Source of the DNA: Pedobacter sp. W3I1
GTDB taxonomy: Bacteria > Bacteroidota > Bacteroidia > Sphingobacteriales > Sphingobacteriaceae
Length of the DNA stretch: 64,000 nucleotides
Assembly (NCBI RefSeq): GCF_030816015.1
Contig: NZ_JAUSXN010000001.1
Span: 2,046,001 to 2,110,000, forward strand
Direction: 5' to 3'
Positions within the stretch are counted from its first letter, which is position 1, and each line of letters begins with the position of its first letter. The notes under the pieces were generated by a model, which saw only the letters and a program-made list of their open reading frames with translations, was not told where the DNA came from and made no database searches. Both the position numbers and the translations under genes were made by a program. Positions 19,990 to 27,273 of the stretch are shown in pieces.

Positions 19990-20014
19990 CGAGGAAAAAA
20001 TAAAAATCGATAAC

Positions 20015-20323
20015 ATGAAAATTGCATTTAAGATGAAACTTAAACCCGGTTTTGAAACAGAATATAAAAAACGCCACGATGAGATCTGGCCAGAATTATG
20101 CACTTTATTAAAGGAAAATGGGATCAGCGATTATTCTATCTTTTTAGATGAAGAAACCAATACCCTTTTTGCCGTGCAACAACAGAATGGAAGTTCCTCA
20201 CAAGATTTAGGTAGTACCCAGATTGTACAAAAATGGTGGGCATACATGGCCGATATTATGGAAACCAATGCCGATAATTCACCAAAAACATTTCCTTTAG
20301 AAATGGTATTCCATCTAGATTAA
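20015..20323 (+). CDS. rhaM: L-rhamnose mutarotase
   Basis: Interconverts alpha and beta anomers of L-rhamnose in the cytoplasm, feeding rhamnose freed by GH106 into catabolism. 102 aa, the family length, starting [20 protein letters not shown]. The motifs RHDEIWPEL (the His and nearby acid of the active site), [17 protein letters not shown] and [11 protein letters not shown] are family hallmarks. There is no signal peptide, as expected. I chose the ATG at 20015 because the longer frame begins inside a hairpin repeat. It lies 4 bp before the GH106 gene. The rest of the rhamnose pathway (isomerase, kinase, aldolase) is not in the window. Confidence 0.93.
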   Translation: MKIAFKMKLKPGFETEYKKRHDEIWPELCTLLKENGISDYSIFLDEETNTLFAVQQQNGSSSQDLGSTQIVQKWWAYMADIMETNADNSPKTFPLEMVFHLD

Positions 20324-20327
20324 AAAT

Positions 20328-23099
20328 ATGCAATTACATAGATTCTTTTCTGTTCTGCTGCTTAGTACACTAACTTTTAGTTTGGCTAAAGCACAAAAGC
20401 CCGTAAAAAATACCAGCAGTTGGCCTGTTATCGAAAAGCAGATGAAACCCTGGACACGCTGGTGGTGGATGGGGAATGCTGTAGACGAACAGAACTTGGA
20501 CCTGGTGTTAAAGAAATACGCAGATGCTGGTCTTGGCGGTGTAGAAATCACACCAATTTATGGCGCAAAGGGTTTTGAAAAGCAATATTTACAGTTTTTA
20601 TCGCCAGAGTGGGTGAATATATTACACCATACGGTAAATAAAGCTAATACTTTAGGCTTGGGTGTAGATATGAATACTGGTACGGGCTGGCCATTTGGCG
20701 GCCCGCAGATTAAGCCCGAAAGTGCCGCCACCAAACTGATTACCCAACAATATAAACTCAAGGCGGGAGAGAAGTTAACCGAAACCATTAAAGTTAAAGA
20801 AGCGAAACAGGATTTCGCGCAGTTACAGGCTTTAACCGCATATGGGCCAAATGGTGAGGTGCTCAACCTGCTTTCTAAGGTTGAGGCTGATGGATCTTTA
20901 AATTGGTCGCCTGGTAATGGCAGCTGGGATATCTATGCTGCTTTTGCAGGTAAAACAAGGCAGATGGTTAAACGTGCAGCACCTGGCGGCGAAGGTTTTA
21001 CTTTAGATCACCTCGATAAAAATGCAGTTGATGTTTACCTGAAAAGATTTTGGGATGCTTTTGGAGGTAAACCACAAGGTATCCGGTCGTTTTTTAACGA
21101 TAGTTATGAAGTTTATGGTGCAACATGGACGCCAACTTTCTTTCAGGAATTTAAGAAAAACAGGGGCTACGATCTGGCCATTCATATTAAAGAATTAACT
21201 GGTAAGGATTCTACGAATGCAAATATTGCCCGTTTAAAATCTGATTACCGCGAAACCATGGATGAACTTTTGCTCCATAATTTTACGCAAAACTGGACCA
21301 ATTGGGCACATCAGCTTAAATCGGTGACCAAAAACCAGTCGCATGGTTCGCCAGGCAATCTACTCGATCTTTATGGAGCGGTTGATATTCCCGAAACCGA
21401 AACCTTTGGTTCAAGTTACTTCCCCATCCCAGGGCTTAGGCGTGAGGCAGGAGATATCCGCAACGTAGACCCCGATCCGATAATGAGCAAATTTGCATCA
21501 TCTGCAGCAAATACGGGCGGTAAAAAACTGGCGTCTTCCGAAACGTTTACCTGGCTAACCGAGCATTTTAAAACTTCATTTTCGCAATGTAAACCAGAAG
21601 CAGAACAATTGTTCCTGGCAGGAATCAATCATATTTTTTATCATGGGACCACCAATTCGCCAGCAAATGTTTCCTGGCCGGGATGGCTGTTTTATGCCTC
21701 GGTAGAAATGAATCCGAACAACAGTTTATGGCCACAGGCACAAGGATTAAACAATTATATAGCCCGTTGTCAGTCTATTCTTCAATCAGGAAAACCAGAC
21801 AACGAACTTTTGATCTATTGGCCAATTTACGACGTATGGAACAAGGCTAAAGGTTTAGATATGGCCTTAAAAGTACATGATGTTGATGAATGGTTGCACC
21901 CAACAGCCTTTTATAAACTATCAAAAGAACTTTCTAAATCGGGTTATTCTTTTGATTTTGCATCTGATCGATTGTTAAAGCAATCAACGGTTAACAAAGC
22001 ATTGATCAGTACCAACGCGACCGCTGCGCCATATCAGGTGTTGATTGTTCCGCAATGCGAAATGATGAGCCCGGAAACGCTGGATCAAATGATAAAACTG
22101 GCCAGCAATGGAGCGAAAGTCATTTTTCAGGCATTACCTAAAGATGTTCCAGGTTTAAATAACCTGGAAACCCGCAGGGTACAGCTAAAAGCCAGTCTGG
22201 CTAAATTGATTTTTACGGATGGCGTGGATGGGATTAAACAGTTTAAAGTTGGTGCAGGTGTAATTTTATTGGCTGGTGATGTGCAAAAAGCATTAAATGC
22301 GATAAACATTAACAGAGAAAGTTTAACCGATTCCGGCCTCCAGTTTATCAGGAGGAAAACAACAACTGGCAAATATTATTATCTGGTTAACCATACCGCT
22401 AAAGATATTGATACTGAACTGTCCTTAAATGAAGAAGGACAGGTTTTAATCATGGATCCGCAAAGCTCGAGTGTTGGGGTAGCGACAATACGCGATAAAA
22501 AGGTCCGTGTGCAGCTTAAATCAGGGGAGAGTTTGTTTTTAAAAGTTGAGCGTAATGATACCTCCACCAGCCCTTGGGTGTATTTAAATAAAGCTGCCAA
22601 TACGATCAATCTTAACCAACCCTGGAATTTACATTTTACCGAAGGTGGACCTGAGCTTCCTGCAGATCAGCAGTTAGCTAAACTGGTAAGCTGGACTACC
22701 TTGAACGATCCTAAATTACAGGCCTTTTCTGGTACTGGCGTTTATACCTCAAGTTTTAACCTGAGTTCAAAAACTGCCCAAGAATATGTTTTAAACCTGA
22801 ATCAGGTAGACGAGAGTGCACGTGTATGGATCAATGGTCAGGAAGTGGGCATTTTATGGAGTATTCCTTTTCAGACCCGTGTTGGCAAATATTTAAAAGC
22901 AGGCCATAATACCATAAAAATTGAAGTGGTTAATTTGATGGCAAACCGCATCCGTGATATGGATATCAAAAAAATACAATGGCGGAATTACCACGAAATC
23001 AATTTTGTAAATATTAATTATAAAGATTTTGATGCATCAAGCTGGAGCATAATGCCGTCAGGATTAATCGGCCCGGTAACCCTTACAGCTTTCAACTAA
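20328..23099 (+). CDS. GH106 alpha-L-rhamnosidase
   Basis: Secreted 923-aa GH106 enzyme that releases alpha-L-rhamnose from RG-I oligosaccharides after GH105 has exposed it. The signal peptide ends at AKAQK. The barrel begins KPWTRWWWMGNAVDEQNL and shows GLGGVEITPIYG and GVDMNTGTGWPFGG, which are typical of the family; FNDSYEVYGATWT follows in the same domain. The C-terminal sugar-binding beta-sandwich resembles that of GH2 (VWINGQEVGILWSIPF, about 840). It is cotranscribed with the mutarotase 4 bp upstream, which pairs rhamnose release with rhamnose use. Confidence 0.9.
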   Translation: MQLHRFFSVLLLSTLTFSLAKAQKPVKNTSSWPVIEKQMKPWTRWWWMGNAVDEQNLDLVLKKYADAGLGGVEITPIYGAKGFEKQYLQFLSPEWVNILHHTVNKANTLGLGVDMNTGTGWPFGGPQIKPESAATKLITQQYKLKAGEKLTETIKVKEAKQDFAQLQALTAYGPNGEVLNLLSKVEADGSLNWSPGNGSWDIYAAFAGKTRQMVKRAAPGGEGFTLDHLDKNAVDVYLKRFWDAFGGKPQGIRSFFNDSYEVYGATWTPTFFQEFKKNRGYDLAIHIKELTGKDSTNANIARLKSDYRETMDELLLHNFTQNWTNWAHQLKSVTKNQSHGSPGNLLDLYGAVDIPETETFGSSYFPIPGLRREAGDIRNVDPDPIMSKFASSAANTGGKKLASSETFTWLTEHFKTSFSQCKPEAEQLFLAGINHIFYHGTTNSPANVSWPGWLFYASVEMNPNNSLWPQAQGLNNYIARCQSILQSGKPDNELLIYWPIYDVWNKAKGLDMALKVHDVDEWLHPTAFYKLSKELSKSGYSFDFASDRLLKQSTVNKALISTNATAAPYQVLIVPQCEMMSPETLDQMIKLASNGAKVIFQALPKDVPGLNNLETRRVQLKASLAKLIFTDGVDGIKQFKVGAGVILLAGDVQKALNAININRESLTDSGLQFIRRKTTTGKYYYLVNHTAKDIDTELSLNEEGQVLIMDPQSSSVGVATIRDKKVRVQLKSGESLFLKVERNDTSTSPWVYLNKAANTINLNQPWNLHFTEGGPELPADQQLAKLVSWTTLNDPKLQAFSGTGVYTSSFNLSSKTAQEYVLNLNQVDESARVWINGQEVGILWSIPFQTRVGKYLKAGHNTIKIEVVNLMANRIRDMDIKKIQWRNYHEINFVNINYKDFDASSWSIMPSGLIGPVTLTAFN

Positions 23100-23321
23100 T
23101 CCAATAATGGTGAATAGACTTAGTTGATCTCAGGAGGCTTAGGTGGTCAAATAACATTTATCACCACCTTAGTCATCTTAGAACACTTTAGATGCAAGAC
23201 TTAGTCGTTCTCAGGTGGTTAAATAACACTAAACATATTTTGGAGTTGAGATTATTTACATGCCGATGGTAATCCTAAAATTTGGCACAAATTATACCCT
23301 TAAATTATGCAACATTTTATC

Positions 23322-24575
23322 ATGAAAAAGCTCATAATACTTACTTTGTTTATCGCCATTGGTATAAATGCTATGGCTCAAGATTATGTCATCACAAAAT
23401 TTGGTGTTGGTGCAGATAGCACCAAACTGAATACCAAAGCCATTCAAAGTGTAATAGATAAAGCTTATCAAAAGGGTGGAGGAACGATTATAATCCCTAA
23501 AGGTGTTTATCTTAGCGGAGCACTCTTTTTTAAGCCTAAAACAAAACTGCTGTTGCAAGAAGGTGCTGTGCTTAAAGGATCTGATAACATAAAAGATTAC
23601 CCTTTTATCCCATCGCGGATGGAAGGCAGGAGCCTTAAATACTTTGCCGCATTAATTAATGCGACAAAAGTAGATGGTTTTAGTATTTCGGGGCCAGGCA
23701 CCATTGATGGAAATGGACTTAAATTCTGGAAAACATTTTGGGCACATCGCGATTCGCTTAAGAAACTAGGAAGAGAATCTACAAACTTAGAGGTGAGCCG
23801 TCCGCGGTTACTTTTTATTTGGGGATGCAACAATGTGAATATTAAGGGGGTAAAATTGCGCAATTCAGGATTCTGGACAACACATTTATATCAATCTAAT
23901 CATGTGTTAATTGAGAATTGTGATATCCGTTCGCCGTTCAGACCTGTTAAAGCACCCAGTACTGATGGTATAGACATTGATTTTTGTAAAAAAGTAACCA
24001 TCAGAAACTGTTATATCTCGGTAAATGACGATGCCATTTGCATTAAGGGTGGTAAAGGGCCCGATGCACAGAAACTGCCAGAAAATGGTATTGTTGAAGA
24101 TATTTTAATTGAAAACTGTACCATTGGGGAAGCACATGCTACTTTAACCATGGGAAGCGAGTGTATTCATGCACGCAATATTACCATGCGCAACTGTAAG
24201 GTAGAGAATAACTGCCCCATTTTAAAAATGAAAATGAGAGGAGATACTTTTCAGCTTTACGAAAATATTACGGTTGAAAACATTACAGGAAAATGCGGCG
24301 CTATTATCGACTTAAACCCTTGGAAACAATTTTTCGATCTGGCAGGCAGCACGGCAAAACCATTTGGTACGATCAGGAACATTAAGATAGCCAACATTAA
24401 AGTTGAGGCAACAAAATTTGGCGAAATGGATGGAAATCCTGAAGATAAGGTATCTGGTTTTCTTTTTAAAGATTTGGAGGTGACGACTAAAACGCCATTT
24501 TTGAAAAACAGGTATCAGGATGTTAAAATTGAAAACGTAATGGTAAACGGAGCGCCATTAGTTGTTAAACCTTAG
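23322..24575 (+). CDS. GH28 polygalacturonase / rhamnogalacturonan hydrolase
   Basis: Right-handed beta-helix pectinase of 417 aa that hydrolyses galacturonosyl linkages of pectin. I prefer the ATG at 23322, which gives a clean signal peptide (MKKLIILTL to NAMAQ); an ATG five codons earlier is also in frame. Catalytic landmarks: STDGIDIDFC (replacing the usual NTDG), NDDAICIKGG with the Asp pair, and TMGSECIHARN in the position of the GHG/GSE loop. It lies 222 bp after GH106, so it may be transcribed separately. It is the last plus-strand gene of the PUL. Confidence 0.9.
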   Translation: MKKLIILTLFIAIGINAMAQDYVITKFGVGADSTKLNTKAIQSVIDKAYQKGGGTIIIPKGVYLSGALFFKPKTKLLLQEGAVLKGSDNIKDYPFIPSRMEGRSLKYFAALINATKVDGFSISGPGTIDGNGLKFWKTFWAHRDSLKKLGRESTNLEVSRPRLLFIWGCNNVNIKGVKLRNSGFWTTHLYQSNHVLIENCDIRSPFRPVKAPSTDGIDIDFCKKVTIRNCYISVNDDAICIKGGKGPDAQKLPENGIVEDILIENCTIGEAHATLTMGSECIHARNITMRNCKVENNCPILKMKMRGDTFQLYENITVENITGKCGAIIDLNPWKQFFDLAGSTAKPFGTIRNIKIANIKVEATKFGEMDGNPEDKVSGFLFKDLEVTTKTPFLKNRYQDVKIENVMVNGAPLVVKP

Positions 24576-24666
24576 TTAATCCAGCTTCCGATATTTATAG
24601 GCCATTGCATGGGAAAAGAATAATCCGTCATACTGAACTTGTTTCAGTATCCATCCTGCTATTAAG

Positions 24667-24687
24667 ACCCTGAAATGAATTCAGGGT
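24667..24687. terminator. Hairpin ACCCTGAA / TTCAGGGT
   Basis: 8-bp perfect stem with a short loop, 92 bp after the GH28 stop. There is no clear U-tract, so it is a possible terminator or part of a larger repeat that begins TCATACTGAAC at 24628. Confidence 0.4.
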
Positions 24688-24712
24688 GACGACCGGAGTA
24701 GGAAATTTTACA

Positions 24713-24802
24713 TTTATTGCTCGCGCTCGTTTCCAAACGAGTGCGTAAATAACACTACGATTATATCGTTATATACAACATTTTGTTTGTGAGCCACCGA
24801 CC
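24713..24802. repeat. 90-bp direct repeat, copy A
   Basis: Starts TTTATTGCTCGCGCTCG and contains TTTCCAAACGAGTGCG; nearly identical to 25164-25255. CGCTCGTTT and AAACGAGTG are inverted within it. It ends in a decayed GTGAGCCACCGACC hairpin. Confidence 0.8.
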
Positions 24803-24924
24803 AGAATGAGGTTGTTGATCATTTACCAATGATCGATTGCAAAGAACGGTCGTCATTCTCGCGTAGGCGGGAATCTTAATACAACATACAAACCTAGCTA
24901 AAGCATTAAGAACCAATCAAATTA

Positions 24925-25029
24925 CCAATGACAGATTCTAAAATTGGCGTCATCTCGACCGAAGCAAATGCGGAGTGGAGAGATCTTTGGACTATGTTAA
25001 AAGATCTCTCCACTGCGGTCGAGATGACG
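24925..25029. repeat. Palindromic intergenic element (CGTCATCTCGACC family), copy 2
   Basis: The left arm CGTCATCTCGACC and the right arm GGTCGAGATGACG are perfect inverted repeats around GGAGAGATCT and AGATCTCTCC. The whole can fold into an 80-bp hairpin. It is preceded by CCAATGACAGATTCTAAAA, which the copy at 48703 shares. Confidence 0.85.
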
Positions 25030-25132
25030 ATTTATCTTGCCTGTCACCCAACTCCTTTGTTTTTTGCTAAAAAAAACTAACTTTTGGGAATAACGATCCG
25101 CCTATACCTGCAATCGAAAAAAGAATATTTAG

Positions 25133-25156
25133 GTGGTCTGTGAAGACACAAACCAC
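25133..25156. repeat. Hairpin repeat GTGGTCTGTG-AAGA-CACAAACCAC
   Basis: Member of the GTGGTTCGTG hairpin family with one mismatch in the stem, about 5 kb from the cluster at 19.6-20.0 kb. Confidence 0.65.
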
Positions 25157-25163
25157 GGCAACT

Positions 25164-25255
25164 TTTATTGCTCGCGCTCGTTTCCAAACGAGTGCGTAAA
25201 TAACATTACGATTATATCGTTATAAACAATCGTTTTGGTCGGTGAGCCACCGACC
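25164..25255. repeat. 90-bp direct repeat, copy B
   Basis: Second copy of 24713-24802. It ends with the intact palindrome GGTCGGTG-AGC-CACCGACC (25238-25256). Confidence 0.8.
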
Positions 25256-25316
25256 AAGAGAAAAATACTTCTTTATTTCCGTGCTTTCCGTGTTTCCGTG
25301 GAAAAAAAGCAAAATG

Positions 25317-26988
25317 TTACCAATCTAACTTCAGCAAAGCCACCCCTTGTCTGGCTAATTCCATTTCAAAAGCACCACCTTCGGTGTCAAATTTCCTGGG
25401 TTTACCAATCATTTTAAGTTGGCCAGCTTTTTCTAATGCTGCAATCTGTTTCGCATCCGGGTTTTGTGGCGAGCCCATTTTTTTCCATTCCGAATAAGAA
25501 TTGCTGTTTTCAGTATCAATACGATATTCGGTTATGGTTACTGTTTTTGCAGGTAGCTTATTTAACAAGATGGAAACAAGATCTTTTGAACCTGTTTTAT
25601 CCTCATCGTGGTAATTCCACAACATAACGGCGGCCGTTTTATCGGCTTTAGTAGCTAAAACACCTATGTCAGTTTGGGGCTTTCTGATGCTCGAATCCAA
25701 AATAGCATTTAAATTATACATGCGGTTACTTATTGCTTCAACCCGGTTCCCTTTCATCTGGCCAAACATCCTGAATACATTTAGTACAGGTTTATCAACT
25801 CCATTGGTGGCTAAATCGCGAAAGCCTGCAAACCAAGGCTGGTTTTCAAATTCGAACGACCAGGTAACAGCGCCTAACAGGTTGATGTTATATTTATCTG
25901 TAAGTTCATAAAGCCGGGCAAAAGAGGCTGCGGTATAACTCGAATACATGGTGCCATTGCGATAAGCATTCTCCGGATTGGTACTCATACCACAAAGCAG
26001 CACAACCTTCGGGATCAGATTCGCCAATAATAACAGGTATATTTTTAAGCTGAGGATATTTACTGATGATTTTATAATTGCCATCAATATTACGGAGCTG
26101 CGCCCTTACATTCATCACTACGGTTCCATTAACCACCCTTGGCGATCCTTTGGCATGAAAAAGTACAGCATCTAAAGGAGAACCGATTTTACCCGTTACA
26201 TAATTGGTGTCGCTTAAACAATGTTTGATAAAGGCATCCAGGTATTTCGTTCCTCCACCTGTTACATTGGAACCACCGATTTTCGCAGTAGGTAAGGCGC
26301 GTTTTAGCCCATCGGCAGCATAATCGTAAAGTTTAAAGAATTCGGCCTGTGTACCTTTCCAATAAGCACCATCCGGCTCATTCCAAACTTCCCAATACCA
26401 GCTCTCCACCTCAGCCTTGCCATAACGTGCTACGCTGTGTTTCACCCATTCGTAAACCAGGTCTCCCCATTTTTTATAATCTTTAGGCGGGTAGGCCCAT
26501 CCAGTTAGGATTTCTTCATAACGAACGCCAGGTTTCCACTTATGCTGGTAAGGAAAAGGTTTGGTTGATAGCGCTTCGGGCATAAAACCAATTTGAGCCA
26601 AAGGTTTCATGCCCCTTTTTACGTAAGTATCGAAAATCTGATCAACAATTTTCCAGTTATAAACCGGATTACCTTTGGCATCTTCAGTGTATGCGTTAGT
26701 CGATCCCCATTTTAAAGCAGGGGTGCCATCTCCGGAGGTTAGCAAATTATGTGCCCGCACATATACCGGAACCGGGCTTAATTTAGAAATCTCGGTCAAT
26801 AACTTCTGACCATCTTTCATATAGGTATAATTCGGTTCATCATAACCAAACCATGCCCAAATGGGTTTCATGAGGGCTATATTCTTGTCGAAATTAACTT
26901 CGATGTTGGCTTTAGACTGCGCATTTGCTGTATGGATGAAAGCAGTTAAGCTAAAGAGTAGGAGGCAAACTTTTTTAAATGTTTTCAT
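25317..26988 (-). pseudogene. GH39 beta-xylosidase-like hydrolase, split by a +1 frameshift
   Basis: Secreted GH39 enzyme (beta-xylosidase or alpha-arabinosidase types are known). The start is the ATG at 26986-26988 (MKTFKKV), giving a signal peptide that ends at ANAQS. The acid/base Glu is in WYWEVWNEPDG (about 201) and the probable nucleophile in VIIGESDPEG. The frame then breaks: the upstream frame ends at 25906 in nonsense, while the real C-terminal half (CGMSTNPENAYRNGTMY onward to LLKLDW) is in another frame. Deleting one base of the run at 25994-25996 (TTT on the coding strand) joins GCAA to CGMSTN and gives a full-length protein. It is the last gene of the minus-strand enzyme group, 285 bp after GH2. 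Confidence 0.88.
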
Positions 26989-27040
26989 AGCTTGTTTTTT
27001 TAATGCCAATCTAAGGGACTAATTTGTCTCCTCGAAGTGT

Positions 27041-27102
27041 CGTCATTTCGACCGCAGTGGAGAACCCGAAGGCTCTGCGAAGCAAAATCTTTTAAATTTC
27101 AT
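27041..27102. repeat. Half copy of the palindromic element
   Basis: CGTCATTTCGACCGCAGTGG through the following 40 bp matches, in reverse, the right half of the element at 52858-53009, including GGCTCTGCGAAGCAAAATC. Confidence 0.7.
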
Positions 27103-27126
27103 TTCAATAACTTGATTCAAAGATCT

Positions 27127-27261
27127 CTAAATCTGTCCGTAGAGTTCAGTAGGGCTCTACAGACTATCAATGGAAAAGAGTCTCCGACTCGTTCTTGTCA
27201 GTTGCATTTGAAACTCAATCTTATAATTAAATCCGTAGAGACGCTGCGCTTAACTCTACGG
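27127..27261. repeat. Inverted repeats CCGTAGAG / CTCTACGG
   Basis: Two hairpin-forming pairs lie between GH2 and GH39: GTCCGTAGAG with CTCTACAGAC (about 27138-27170) and CCGTAGAG (27233) with CTCTACGG (27254). They may end or process the transcript before GH39. Confidence 0.5.
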
Positions 27262-27273
27262 ACAGTTCATCGG

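Larger units (their letters stand above)
19603..20014. other. Repeat-filled gap between GH31 and rhamnose mutarotase
   Basis: 412 bp without a gene, mostly small hairpin repeats: three GTGGTTCGTG hairpins (19606, 19714, 19964) and two CGGTCTGTG hairpins (19654, 19909), plus a GTCATTCCC and GGGAATGAC pair around 19752-19893. It probably works as a transcription boundary or mRNA stabiliser. No promoter is obvious. Confidence 0.6.
24576..25316. other. Repeat-rich convergent intergenic region
   Basis: 740 bp between the converging GH28 and GH39 genes, with no credible gene. It contains a CCTGAA hairpin (24667-24687), two copies of a 90-bp direct repeat (24713, 25164), a GTCATTC/GGGAATC element near 24851, the long palindromic element at 24925 and hairpins at 25133 and 25238. 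It is probably a landing site for small repeats that also ends transcription from both sides. Confidence 0.65.

Noticed and set aside
19964..20014. GTG start extending the rhamnose mutarotase by 17 codons
   Set aside because: The extension encodes a hairpin repeat found elsewhere; the family begins at the ATG at 20015.
19603..20014. Possible CRISPR array (repeated GTGGTTCGTG units)
   Set aside because: Only three copies at uneven spacing, each a self-contained hairpin, mixed with other repeats, and no cas genes.
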